NCBI GenBank assembly: GCA_013399855.1
Contig: VXAY01002814.1
Location: forward strand, 248,001 to 312,000
Source: Oxyruncus cristatus
Lineage: Eukaryota > Chordata > Aves > Passeriformes > Cotingidae
DNA: 64,000 nucleotides
Direction: 5' to 3'
In this document: positions 35,801 through 50,800 of the stretch, one piece after another
Layout of the letters: each line of letters opens with the position of its first letter
How positions within the stretch are numbered: position 1 is the first letter of the stretch
The notes under the pieces: model-generated
What the model was told of the DNA's origin: nothing
Database searches by the model: none
Seen by the model: only the letters and a program-made list of their open reading frames with translations
Program-made: the position numbers and the translations under genes

Positions 35801-38800
35801 AAACCCATTTGAATTATTCTTTCTTTGATCAACTATTCACATTAAGACAGAATTATCATGAATATTTATCAATATACAATGTTATTTGTGTCTCTGTTAG
35901 ACTCTTATTTTCAATCTCCATATACTCAAAGGCTCCAGGAGCTGTTGTAACAGAAAGAATAGCACAAACAATAACAAGGAAAAGAATAGGTAGCAGTGCC
36001 TTAAGATGAGCAGAAGAGAAGGAATGAAAGGCATAGGCTAGAACTGCACCTCAAATTAGTAAAACACAATTGTTAACACAACTGAGTCAATTCAAGCAAA
36101 ACATTCTTTTGCCAGTGGTGCTTGTATCAATTACTTGAGCACAATAAGCTGTTTCAGGAAAAGCCCTCACACATCAGTATGGTCACGCTAGAACTAAATC
36201 TCTGCCAAAAGAGAAATAATCTTATGTGACATGATCACGCTGACAAATATTGTGAAACTGTTCTACTCAAACAGGAATTAGGTTGTAAATCAGTTGATAC
36301 AGTAATAAGTACTCCTGCTGTGAGATTTCAAGAAAGCAAGATCTGAGTTAGTGTCACTTCATGCTACAACTTCTGAACGCAGGCTGTTCTTCAGCTGCCA
36401 CCAGCAAGGACAGCTAGAAATGGTTAAAGGAAGGCCAGATTAAATCTAAGATTAATTAATGTACATTAAAAAAAAGGATCTCAAAGCAGATAGAACTGGT
36501 TTAAGTCACTAAGGCTGCAAATTTATCAGTTCTTAGGAGAATATCAGCTATGTTTCTTGCTATCTCTAGACATATTCCTGAGGCAGAGCACACGGTAGCT
36601 ACCAGGGAATGCATCTGTCAGGGGTCACAATGATTGCTGCACAAGTTAAGTATGCCTGCACATCGCCTGCTCTGGCCATGCCAGAGGGGCTCAGGTGCTG
36701 GATTATGAAGGGTGTGAAAAGCAGGGGCTATCATGTAACTCCTAGCATCAGATCTATGTCAGCAAGGCTATTTTGAGGGACTGCAAACGGCTTTGAGGCC
36801 AAAATCCATGTTTTACATGTGTTTGTTGGAGAACAGAGGAGATTCAAAACGGAACAAATTTCTGGATGGTTAGATAGATGGTTTTCTGATGCTTAACCAA
36901 GAAGACCTTAATAGAATAAGCTCCAGGGATTTTAAATTTTATTGGCTTCTCCACTGATACATCCTGACCTTATTTATTTATGTTTCATCCACTTACACCC
37001 AAAGAAGGGACTGTAAGCCATCTTTTATGTAAATATTTAGTGATTAACATCTTTATAAAATATGTTAATGATCAATGTTGGAAAATGGAAATCAAAGAAT
37101 AAATCATGTTAGCATAAGTAGCACGAGTAGTATAGAAATCCCTGTAGGTTCTGTGTCAAGCACCTAGCTTCTCTGTACTCTTATGAGTTTGATTATTGCC
37201 CAGCTTGAAATTTTCTTTGAATCTCATTACTATTAAATACACATAAATTATTATTGTTGCTCTTCATTATTACAAAACTAATATGAGTTTGCAGAGATTA
37301 CATTCACTATTTTGGGGTAGTTCCTTAGCTCCAAGTCAACTGGGTTTCACAGAGCCACACTGTTGAATGCCAGCTGGGAAGGCTGACTCCAAATTCAATT
37401 AATCAGAGCAGCAGCTCAGGTGCTGTTAGACTGCTCCAGGATACCTTCAGTCTCGTGTTAATGTATGACTGGACCTTCTGATCATGCTTGGCAAAGTATG
37501 TTTAGTATAAAATGAAAGAGTGTGAAAAAGAAAACTGAGAAACGAATCTGACATTGTGAGGATATATTTGTTTATCTTGGTTCGGGACTTGATTATGCAA
37601 ATACCAAGCCAAGGCAAGGCACAAAGACTTCAACAGTTTGTCCCTAAGAAACCACTGGTCTCTGATGAATAGATGTCCTTGTTCTGAGTGCTGAGATTTA
37701 GACATTCCAGTAGACTTTTCAGATGACTGAATGCTTCAGTTAATTTTCTATGTTCTTGGCATGTGCCACAACTTTAAGACTCAAAAAGTCTTGGGAAAAG
37801 AACAGTTCAAATTTATAGTGGTTTATGAGATAAAACTGAATGTTTTGAAAATAAAAACCTACACCGTTCCAATGAGTTTAAGGTATTTTGCAAAAGAGGA
37901 ATGTCATTTGTCTTGATTCACTGTCTTCTTGCCAGTAAAACCCATGTGAAAAAAAGATAAATACTGAATGCTATTTGTTAATTATAGTGAACTACTTGGG
38001 GGGATATTAAATTTCTTAAATGCATTAAAACTTCAGAAGTCTGTACCAATTATCTTTACGAACCTTTAAAATACAATGAAACTGCACAGAGTGAGTTGAA
38101 AATCCTGTAGGGATTTTACCAGTGTTCCTTCTTTCTGCTGCATAGCACCAAAACAAGGTTAAATTACACTTTTCATGGACTAAGTTAATTGCTAAATGTT
38201 TTGTTGGAATGTACAGGATTACCTTTACAAATCTACTTAATTTACCCTTTGATCGCATTAGAGTTTAAGTGTGAAAAGTGTAATTCCAGTTCATAAAAAC
38301 AAAAGCAGAGACTAAACCAGTTACTTTCAGTGCACTCTTTAATTCTTTAATCACCCCATTTGATTGAACAGAAGTTCAAAGGCCAAAGTCCCAATCTTTT
38401 TCTAATACTGCAAGGCCCTAATTTTATATGCAATGATACATGAAAACATGAGCAATCCCAAGGACTTCCATATTTTCCAAGACACTTGAAATTTTTGAAG
38501 ACAGTATTTTTAACAAAAAATATTAATGTTAAGTTTTCCCTGACCGCTTTTGTGATTTTGATATTATGTCACCATATCTCATAATGTGTAAAGCCTAGTA
38601 ACATCCTGCAATGTAATAGTCTGATATACAGTACAGTTTAGTAGCTGGCATTAACGACTGTAAACCTAAAATAAAGTATGAGAATAGAAAATTAAAGATT
38701 ATGCCTTATCATATCTTTCTTTCAGCTTGAGGATAGTCACAGACTGGAATGCATTACCCAAGGAGATTATTCAATCTTCATTCTCCAAAGTTTCCAAGAC

Positions 38801-41800
38801 TTTGGTCAATAAAGCCCTGAGTGATGTGGTCTGATCTCAGACCGGACTCTTTTCTAGACCAACTTCCTATTTAAATGTCTTGAGATCACTTACAACCTGG
38901 CTTATCTTATGATTGTATATTATAACTGATTAGGTGACATGCCATGAAATAAAAAACATGAAGAAAATGAAAACTCACTTTCAGAAATGTCAGAATTCTG
39001 AAACAATATTCCTAAGTGTATTCCATGTTTTTCTTAACATTCCAATCACAGTGAAATGAATATTTTGAATTGAAAAATAATTTCAATAATTATTGATTAA
39101 ATTTTGATTAAGATTTTTCAATGAACTCTGTTTCTGACTATCCAGAAATAGCCTACAGGACATGAGTCTTGTTTCACCACTGATCTCAATAAGAAGACGT
39201 GATTTTACCTTCCATTTTTCAGGGGATAAAAGGACATTTTTTTTCTAGTAATGAACACTGTAACCCTAACAGACTAAAAAATATAACTAAAACTTGGATA
39301 CTACAAAAAGGTTAAAATCTATATGATTCTAGGAAGAATGCCAATACAAATTTTAGAGGTATAAATAAAAGCTCAGAATACACAGTTGGATGAAAATAAT
39401 TTTCTCTCCTTTGAATCTAAAAAGAGTTGGAAATAAATCTCTTTTTGAGGGGAAAGTAATACCACTGTATACGATTACAATTAAACATTCTTCTTTTGAA
39501 GACAGTTGTACTAGATTAACTTACCTTGATGAACTCAAGAACTTATTTAGGAATTAACTTCTTAAACACCAGCACCAATAATGGAAATGGATGTTTCTTG
39601 TTCACTATTTTGAATGGTATTTATTGTTTTTTTAAGTGGCAGCATTTTTAACTCTATGCTATCATAATAACTCTTATGAACAAACAGTAGAAAAAGAGTT
39701 AAGTTAGATAATAGCAGCACAAATAAGGAAACTAGTTTTTCTCTTATTCTGAGATAGCAAATGGCTCAAGAGCATTAGGACCAAAGAGAAGAGCATTAAA
39801 ATCAAAGAAGAAAGTTCTCCAAGACACATAGGAGAAGCTTAGTTCTAAACTTTAATTCCTTAAGACACTATGAATATTTCTGTTTTATTTTTCAAAACTT
39901 TAATAAGGCAGTTAGATTGGATTTTTTTACAGGTGGCTGCTAAAAGCAAAATACAATAAGGGAAACTAGATTATTTTAAGTGAGATGGGGTGAAAGACAG
40001 GGTAAGAGTTACAGGAGCAAGATCACATCTGCTAGTTACTGAAAAAGGAACTAAAGCAACTGCTGTGTAAGGTAGTATCATAGTTATCAAATTGTATTCA
40101 TATTTGCTGTAAACAAGATAATGGCTTTTCACATAGCCATTATTAATAGGAGATTTTACTAACTCACACAATTTTAAAATTAAATCCAGCATTAATTAAT
40201 GTACAACAACTAGTGTAATGTTCCTATTGAAAAATGAAAGACAGCAAGTTCATAACCTGTCTGTGCTGCCTACTGTTCCTACAGTTGGCAGACATTGCAT
40301 GGACACTCAGGCCTAGGCTTCTCTTGAACTTCTCCCTCTCTAGACAAGAAGTAGCATGCTCAGAGGCACTGAAGCATTGACAACAAATGTGACAGAAGGT
40401 TCTTCTTTTAGATCTGAAGTTGGACAGATTTGGAGTATGTGCCTGCTCTATGATCAGGAGCCATACTGTCCAACAGTTCACACCCACTGTTCATATCTAC
40501 CTACATAAGTCAACTTGAACAAGAAAAGGTTAGACTTTTGATACATGCTACCAGCTTTCTTGGCCAGTGCTCTCCCGGAGCACAACACAACTGCCTGGCA
40601 TCCAGAGCATGCAAGAGTACACTCAGTGTAACACATGAATAGCTTTTACACAGCCAAAAATATGAAAGCACAAAATTGTTTCATCTTACCATTTCACCCC
40701 TTGTGCCCTTTTCACCTCTTGGTCCCTGTAAGAAAGAGAAGCTGTTAATCCAATATGCTTTCTAGATGCCTAGGACTGAAATAAGCAGATTAATACCCAT
40801 GCGAGTTATATTACTCACATGAAAAGTTCAGTCTCACCTGTGAAAGTATTCACAGCTCTGAGAGTTTGATTTTCCCATACCACGAGAAAACTAAATTACT
40901 TGGAAACATTTTGCAATTTCTATATAAGGAAAGTTGTTTTCTTCAGCTTGAAAATATGTTTTTTTCTCAGTAATTTTAACTGTCAGTGTTGTCCCTGTCA
41001 ATCAGCTGTATTCCCCACAATTTCATCCACCGTAATACATCAGTGCTTCCCCATCTTAAGAGCAGAGAACAAAACTCAGTACTCCCCATCACTGAAGAAA
41101 TCCATTCACCACATACATGTTTTTATTACGCTATTAGTTTTCCTCTCACAATCAGATTAGGCACAGTTTTTCTGACATTTTTGGCTAGCTTTGCACTTAA
41201 ACTGTTTCTAAGGATGGTAACAATCTTACAGTTCTTTCCTGGAAGAAATTTGTATCTTGATGGCTGCATTTTGTAACAGAAGTAATATTCAACTATAATG
41301 CTTTATGAATGATAATGGCAAACTATTACATTCAATATGAAGTCTATTAAAAGCCTTCATACAAGTACACACATCTGTAAAGTTTTTCTCCTTGGTGCAA
41401 CCGAAAAGAATGGAGCAAGATTTAAAGTACTGTTTTTCCCAACAAGTGGAAAGAATTGTAGATGGAACCTTACTCTTCTTTTTCACTTGTAAATATTTGT
41501 ATTTATTACTTTTATTGTGTATTTGTTATTTTTATGATTATTTCAATTTCTAGATATTCTCATTTGCTCCACGTCTAGTTCATCAGGGTAACCTGCATGG
41601 TCCAAAGAGCTTCTAAAACTACCTTGCACCGTTTGGTAATCTGCAGACATGAGCCACAGGGTTTTCTCTTGCAAAACAAATCTGGCTCTGGCACTGGGAT
41701 TGTGACAAGAGATGGAAATGGGGGTGAGGACAGAGCTTCCCCACTGCAGGGAACTTGGGGTGCATTGAAGGTTGTCAGAAGGGCTGCAATGATATTTGAG

Positions 41801-44800
41801 TTGTAACAGGGACCTCATCAGCACCTCGAACACTCTTACAAAGGCTCATGGGCACTCCCAGAGTATCTAGAAGGGCACTCTGGACAGTTTAGCTCATGAC
41901 ACACAAAAAATAAACCACATTGAAACCGAGTGTGATACTCTCTAGATATATCTCAGATCTAAGGCTGAGAAAGAATGTCCAGGTGGCAGTTTCTATGTGC
42001 TGTTTTACACCTTGACTTGCCCACTGCCCCTGTAGGCATGCCCTCTGTATACTGTACTTAGAAGGCCATTGCAATGACTTTGTTATTGGTTTTTGTAATG
42101 TTTTTTCTTGTTTGTATTACAGATGCTGGAGTCACACACATTAGCTCACCTGTATGGTATAAAAAAAGGAGGTCCGGGTGGCTATTTGCAAACAGAAAAA
42201 ATCAGAAGGTTGCTAGTTACAAAAGAAGATTACTTAAAGAAAGGGTAGATGAAATAAACGAACTATGCAAAAATAAAGGGAAACTTACAGGCCTGCCAGT
42301 TGGGCCTGTTATGCCTTCTTGACCAACAGGGCCAATATATCCCTGTAAACAAGCAAAGAATTTATTAGTACCCTGTGTTTACAAAATTAAGAAATCCTCT
42401 TGACATGTTCTGGTTTAAAGTTGCTCAGCACATAGCCCTGTCAAATATCCAAAAGATCATGGTGATACTCTCTTTCTAAATATTGAGTGCACATTGCAAA
42501 TAATTAAGGTAATTTAATAATTTGTAATAGTTGTGGTTGGAAAGCCCCCACACATTCTTTAATGTGAAAGTTAATGCACTAAAAACAGTGGAAACTTAAG
42601 TGCTCTGATTACAAAAGACTATGTATTTATCGAACTACAACCAACCATATCTTGAGCTATATTACTGGCCACAAATAGTCTTCTAAGGCTGTCAGTAAGT
42701 GCTGTTAAAATGTTACTTTCCTGCTCCATTTCATTTAGAGCAAACTGCTCATGTCCAGTATATCTTATCTTGTATAGGAATACTTAGAAAAATAAGATAG
42801 TTATCAGAACAGGCCCCTAAAGCTGCTGCTCTGCATCTGGTTTACTGAACAAATTCAGTTCTTTGACGGCAATGGCAGCAGTGAGAGAAGAACATTTTGA
42901 ACTAAGATCTTTCATGCTGCAACCTTTCCTGCTTTTACAACACTTGATGCTGTAAGCTGGATGCACATTCCCTAGTATTACAAAATGCTAAAGGTGCTTC
43001 CACAGTTTTGGTGAGTAGCAAAGCAGAATGTCATGAAGAACAAGTTAATGCAGGTTAGGAACCTTTTAGATAAAAAGAAAATATTTATTAAAGAAAGACT
43101 GCCTATTAATCAATAATGCCTGAACACCACTCTATCTTACTGCAGGCAAAGTTTGATCCTTTTCTCTTTTGCTGTAGGACAGAGGTATACAATCAGCACT
43201 TTTGCCAGTAAGAGGAACGTTCAATCCCAACAGACAAATACATGCCAGTCATAAGATTACTTGTGTAGATGAAAGTATGCTAGGAGAGTCAGAATTAGTC
43301 AGTAGAGCTTGCTTTTTTCTTTCAATATTAAAAACCCAGCTCTGCTTGTGTGTCTGTAAGCACGTTGCAACCACAGCAGCATTGCAGTACAAGCAAAGGG
43401 CTTCTAGTAGAGACATAGTCTAAGACAGAAAGGTTTTGTTAGAGGGTTCTGGCCTTGTTAATAAGAATAAAGATGGTTTTCTGAGTTAAAAATGTATGCC
43501 ACCTGCAAACCACCCTGACAATCTCTTTCATGGACTGAAACACTTACAACTTGGCCCGTTGGACCTTTCGGGCCCAGAATTCCAACTAAGCCAATGTCCC
43601 CTTCAGGACCCTGAAAATGCAAAGGAACAATTTATTCAAATATGGACATTAGCTATCCACTTGTTTCAATCTCTTGTAATCAGTGAAAGTAAGATAATTT
43701 CTAAGAGCAGTAACAGTGAAAATACTAAGTGCACTGACCCAGAATATTTATCCTTAGACATGGAGTACACAGTTCTGTCTGCTGTGTTCCAACAGTTCAG
43801 AGGTACTTTGAACAAATTACTGTTAAAGATGATTAATTCTACTCTTTCCTAATGTTCTTTCTCTGTAATGGCTTAAGATCTAACAGAAAAGAACAAGAAC
43901 GTACTTTTGGACCCGGGAATCCTTGAAAGCCCATCAAACCTTGATCTCCATCTTCTCCCTGTAATAGGAGCAGGCATCCTTACTATCATTTAATGTTTGT
44001 AACTCTTGGGCTACTTGTTTTGTATCAACAGCTGTGATTACATACAGCCTGTCCTTTCAGTCCAGTGTCTCCTGCTGGTCCTTGGTCACCTTGTGATCCT
44101 GAAAGGCCTCTTTTGCCTCGCTTTCCTGGATGACCTAGAAGTCCTTTCTCACCCTGTAAATAGGAAGAAAATATAACTTTTATTACAGTTGTGAAAGATA
44201 TAAGTGTAAATATGGGTTTCGTGTCAGAAGTGTGGAACACGCTTTCTCTCTAAGAAATAGACTTACTCCATTCATTTTATTTCTCTCAGAAATGCTTTCA
44301 ATAATTATACATACACTAAAATGCAGAAGGGACTTGACTGCAGATTGACTTGGAAACGAAAAACCCATACATGTTGAATCAATTCTAGTATGGTATCTCC
44401 CTGTGTAAGCAGTAACATTCACAAAATGAAATACAGAATAGACAGGTTAAAAGTAAGTTTAAAAATAATCCTTTGAGCAAGATATAGTGTACTTGTGGAA
44501 CTCCCTGCTGTTAGACTAGAAATCTACATTGATTCAAATGGAAACCAGAAAAGTTCCTGTAAGACAAATCCCCTCAGGACTATCAAATACATAGAAATCA
44601 TGTCTAGCTCAGGAGGTTACTGAGCTGCAATAAATACTGTGAACATACACGTTTTGTGCTTTGTGCTTATGCTCTTCCCTAGGTTTTACCTTTCTGTCTT
44701 AACAAAGACAGTCTTTTGGCCTGACTTGGTATGTCCACTATTAATGCTTATTTGGTAGTATATGTGGCAACAGTTTTCCCTCAACTCATCTATTCCTTGC

Positions 44801-47800
44801 ATGCACTTCTGAGCAGGAACTCCCTCCTACAGCTCATTGTCTTGACAAAGGAGTAAAATTCAGACTGTGAGCACTGGCAATAAACACTACAAATAGTGAA
44901 TACAGTTTATACTAATATATTTTCATGCAAATATAACAAAGACAGTATTTCCAGTTCTAAAGTAGCTTAACTTTTTAAAGAACTGCTTACCAATAAAATC
45001 TCACAGGGCACTGCAAATCACGGTTTTAGAGAAAAAAAATCTATTCTAAATAAAGAAAATTATCTGTACAGTTTCCACTGTTTGATTATTTTAAAATGGA
45101 AATGAGTCTAATTTAAGGATATGTTGATGTCAGGTACATGGAACTGCCTGGAAAATGGAGCATACTCAGATTTATTTCTTTCTGATAGGACTGAACAAGA
45201 ACAGTTTAAGTCCTATGATAAATGGATGTCCCAGGTGAGTCGTTAGCTCCCAAACTTGAGACTCAGGCTTGAAATTACAGTACTTGTCTGCTGATAGTTG
45301 CTCAAATGTTCAGATTATCCCAACTGTTCCAGTAGCTACAGAAGCTTAGAAATAAAAGTCAGGAAACATTTGGCTGTAAAGCTGGAATGAATAAATAAAA
45401 AGTGGTTTGAACAGCTTTTGGAGCTGGGAATAGCACTCGGATGGATGGGACCTCTATTTTCAAGTTACAGTTCATGAAAATGAGGTCAATGCAACTTGTA
45501 GTCTTAGCCTTCAAGTAAGTCTTGACTTCGGTTACTCATATGATTAACAGTGGTATGGTGATTCCACAGTCAGTGATTGCAGTATGAAGACTAAGCAATA
45601 TCAGTAACACTGTACTTAAACAACAAATCCTATGTGTGTACCTTTAGTCCGGGTGCTCCCATGGGCCCTGGCATGCCTGACAATCCCTTGGGACCTCGAG
45701 CTCCAGGGTAACCTGCCAGACCTGGTAAGCCTGAGTTTCCTTTATTACCCTTAACAAATTGAAAATAATGGATTACAAGAAGAACAGCCAAACATGTTTT
45801 TTCATTGTATGCTGAAAGAGGCTTTTCACATAAAATCAGTCAAAACCACTTAATGACTTCTGTATATATGGACACACACACTGATAGTACGTCAAAATAC
45901 ACAGAAAGAGTATGATCAGCAGTATCATCTGGATTTCTGTTAATATTCCAAAAGTAAAAGGCTGAAAATATGGTTGAGATTTACAGTATTCATTTTTCAA
46001 GAAGAAGTAACTCCACATGAAACAAAATGACACTATGCTTCCAGAGAAACATTCAAAATTCAACATTTTCATTACTAAGAATCAGGTATAATGAATATTT
46101 CTGTGATGCAATGTAGTAGAAATATATGCATATATAGATGTCTTTTTTATTTCATATGACATTGTTATGAACTCACATAAATGAAAGGGTTATGTGAAAT
46201 AAGATTTTTATATTAAATGTGATTTTCAGGGCTTTTGAATATAGACTGATGGACTAATAAACTTCCATAGCAAAGGTTCTGGTTTTTTATTTATTGTGGC
46301 AAAAATCAGTTATAAGCTTCTCCTTATTACAGATTGTAATGGGGTAATGGAGTCATCTTTAATATGACTGTATGACATTTTCAGTGGAAATGCAAAAATA
46401 CAAGGATTCTTTGGGATGATACTCCTAACTCCAACTCCAAAGAATTTTAAGAACTTGGAAGAGGTTCATGATCTGAAACTGGAGAGGCTCGAATAGGGTA
46501 CACCTGCCCCCTATGTTTAAATTTTCTCTTTGTTCAACCAGATTGGAAATTCATACCTGTAACAACAGGGCCTCACTCAGCACCTTGATTAATTCCTAAC
46601 ACTAAATCTAACTTGGCAACCTTTTATAACAATTACTGGTCCATCTAAGTAGAAATACTGAGAAATACCGTACTTGAAATCAAATGATCAGATTTTCAAT
46701 GACGAGAATAACTAAAGGAATTTTCTCCCCCTCTCTGGAGGGACTAAATGAAGAACTGTGTCACTACTCCCAGAGGCAGCAGGTCACCGTCTTTTGCCCA
46801 CAGTAACAAAGAACAGTCAGACAAAAAACCTGTTTCCAAGAATGTTTTCAGATACCTAATACTCTTTTGCACTGATTTTGGACAAAGCTTCAGAATTATT
46901 TAGGTAGAGAGGTATAGATTACAAATTCGAAGACAATAAGGAAAATGTGGGATTATCTCAGAGCCTGAGAGGAAACAGTCACAGTTGGACTCTATGGCTC
47001 ATTTTTGGGAACAGAACCATGCAGCCTCTCTCAATCAGAAATCATTTTCACTTAGCTGTACTTACTACTAACATATACTAATGAAATAGTTCTCACAACA
47101 CACTTCCCTTATGCTAACTTTATATCCTGGCCAGAATATCAGGAGTAAAAAAGAAAGAAAATAAAAGAATTGGTCTAATTTTCAAGACACTCAAGGAACT
47201 GAGAATGGTTCCTCCTTTTTAAATACCTTAACCTTAGAAAATCTGTAATGCAAAATGACACAAAGACAATGTGGAAAGCAACTTACCTTAGGGCCAGGCT
47301 TCCCCAACAGCCCAATCTTGCCAGGGTTCCCAGGAATGCCTTCAGGTCCAGGGTACCCAACTGCCCCTTTCTGCCCTGTTGGCCCCGGTTTTCCCTTGAA
47401 AGAAATTTAAATCAAGCACTTCACAATCAGACAACTAGACTTCAGTCACAGTATTTCCTAAACCCTGCCTAATGGCAGACCCAGCAATATGAATGGTCGC
47501 AGAGGATGTTCTGAGTTAGGTTTCTAAATACTGCTGGTTTAACCTTAGACTTGCTGTGTTATGGGATCTGAGCTGAAACCATGGAGCTGCCCACTTTGTG
47601 CACCAGGCCTGGAAGATGGCTGAGAGCGTTGACTCTTGAACTGAAGCAAGGAAACCTGATAAAGTAATTTATTTTTCTCTGAACCCCCCCCAACCATATA
47701 TCTTTTCAGTCTTTATTTTACTAGATACTTAGTACTACTCAGCAATACTTTCACAAATTTATGCTGTTCAAATTTTAACATATCAAAAATACATACAAAT

Positions 47801-50800
47801 TTCTAATAAGGTAACTGTGGCTATCCTTGCACTAAAAAAACCTCAGGTCAGATCCAACAGAGCGACATTGATTTATTTCATCACAATTATTTCCCTTTAG
47901 ATTGACATTGCTATCTTAAAGGGCTTGGACTTCTGCAATGATCTCTCTACAAATGCAGTTCTCAGAAATTGAAAATATTTTCACTACAACACATCTCTGA
48001 AAAAGTATAGTTAAAAACAGTCACACAGAACGTAAAAAGTGTGCCATCTTAATAATATTTCCAATTTCTGGTTGCTGAAGTATCTTGCATCTGGCATGTG
48101 CTTTGAAGCTTCCTCAAGTTTTAGTTTTACTGCCCTCTCCTCACTTCTTTGTATGTCTTGCCTTTCCCTCTTTTCCTTTGTCTGCTGAATGATACACTCT
48201 CTGCAGCCCTCCAGAAGAAAAAGCAGAGTATTTACAAAAGACACACAGTTCCTTGCCTTCAGTAAGCTATTCTTGCCTGCTGCTCAGCAGGTACAAGCTC
48301 TGTGAAGCAGCTGCATTTCTCCAGTTACTGACAATGTTTTGATGTGAGGTAGTAAAAGTTATTTACAATATGTGCTTGTGTGGTACTATTTACTAGGGGA
48401 CCGAAATAACCTTGATGCATTTTGTTCTTAGCTATATTTACAGGACACCTACTGCTTCCTGCTCTTTCTTCTCCCTCAGGGAGAAAGGGATGCAAGTTAT
48501 CTTCTCTACAGTAAATCCAGAAAGAACATTTCAGCTCAGGGCAAGCAAGAGAAACAAACAAACCTCAAGGGATCTACCACATGTATCCATCATGGACATG
48601 TGGATCCAAGCTTCTGTGGGCTGCAGCTGTTCTAAGAACTGATGGGGCCTGGAGTGAACAGTATTACAGCTCTGTGCAATATAATGTGATATCCTCCAAA
48701 AGGACTACAAAAATGATGTAATTAAGTAACTTTACAAGTGGGAAGGACCTTGTTGTTCTCTTAGTCACACCCCGTCTCCATATGCTGAGTAACTGAACAT
48801 AATTCAGTATAATTCAATATAATTTCAAAAATTATTAACATTCAAAAATGACAGGGGTTCCTTTAGACTTCCTGAATAATAAGAAGGTTCCTTAGAGTGA
48901 AGATAAGACCTGCAGGTATACCATGGCATGATTCAATTTTGGTTTTATTTTTATTAATATTTCCTTTGTTTTATAACCTGAAAATAGACTTTAGAATTTT
49001 GTTACTTACAGGAATTCCAGGTTTGCCTGCCTGACCCACCGCTCCTTTCTTCCCCGTGGGTCCCTAAAAGTTACAAACACTTGTGAACTGAAAAATGTCT
49101 GTCAAACCCCTAAGAGCTGAAGATTGTTCCCCTCTTAGTATGCACGTTCACATTGCCTGGCTATAAACCAGATTATTTCCATTTCAGAGAAAGCAGAAAT
49201 TTTTTCAAGTAAAAGTGAATAAATTTCTGGTAGAATTGTATATATCTTTCCCTTTTATGAGTTGGTATAGTGCAGTTTTCAGAACTTTTTCCAGCAAGAG
49301 GCATAAAACATTTTTCATTATGAAGCTGGCAATTTCTTCTCTATCAGCCACCCCTCTGTGAGGAACTAGACTTTCACAGCATTTCTTGTACCTTTCAAAA
49401 GGGAAGTCATGGAAAGTAGGCAATGTAGATACACTAAGTGTCTGTGAAAGAGAATACTAGAAAACTATAGTGTCACATATGGGAACATTCTTTTTATCTA
49501 AGATGTACAAAAAAAGGTAAAATTTACTTAAAACCAGACCTTTTTTCCATATTGACTGATCTAGAAATCTGCAGTCTTAGCAAACTGAGCAATAGTGAGC
49601 AGATAACATTCTTCTAAGTGGTGTAGTGACCAGGAGGCCAAGCATCAAGGAAGAAAAGCTTCTCAGAGAACTTTGTTTATAGGATATTCTCCACAGAATA
49701 TAAAGATCTATGTCATTCATTTTATCGTCCCTCTAAAAGATGCAATGACTGGACAACAGGGACAAGAATAATGTTTGTTAGCATAGAACAAGTAGAAAAA
49801 AGCTTTCAAGATTTTCCAGATTAATTATTTTAAACACTGCTAATTAAAGCAGAAGTTATACTAAACTACTATGCTGCAATAAGGCAAACATGCAATAAAG
49901 TGAAAAAGTTTGTGCTGTTGTAGTTGTAAATGTTTTAGAATTAATGTAAATGTGATAAAACCAGAAAATGCTGTTCTATTCCTTAATTTAATGTCTTTTT
50001 GTTAAGAACGGGATAAAAAAAGTCCACCAATCAGAACTGGAATGTGCATATTCAAAGAACTTAATATTGTTTTCATTACGATTTCTGGATGCATAAACAC
50101 AGATGATTCAGCATTACAGTTTATGGGATTACCTTTTTAGGGATTGCTATAGCAACACCAGTAATGCCACTGAAGTTAAGACTATACCAATGTTTTCACT
50201 ACTAATGTTTCTGTGTAAACCTTTATGTTCTTACGGTTGCTCCAAGCTGGATATTGGTTCCACATTTGTTAAAGGCAGTATTAATTTGAGGAGCATTTGC
50301 AATACAAAGAAAACATTCTCCAAGAGGAATTACTGATTTTATCCTGTGCTGTGAGTAGTTTGTCAAAGGCAATGTGTCTGAGTGCACATCTAGAGTACAT
50401 GCTGACAATGTTTTCACATCATGTTTCCTTTCTGCTACTCCCCAGTCCTAGTCTACTACAGACTCTTGTAGCTACCTAGAAAAGTTTTGAACTCAAACAC
50501 AGTTGCTCTATGGAACTTCTCACAGAAAATATCTCATTTAAATTGCATTGGCAATTGGTATTGTAAGAAATCTTTTAGCCTAAATCTTTTGACATCTCAA
50601 AGGCCAATGACACTCAGCCCATGAGCAAATATAAAACACTTTTGCCAATTTTAAACACATCACTGAGACAAACTATTATAGCTAAAGGGAAAGACTTTGG
50701 TTCTGATATTTGTCATGACTTGCTCTCTCATTATGCCTCTAGTATTCTGTAGCAAATTCCTTATTTCCATATCTCTGAAAACTCAGTGCAGTGTAGTACC

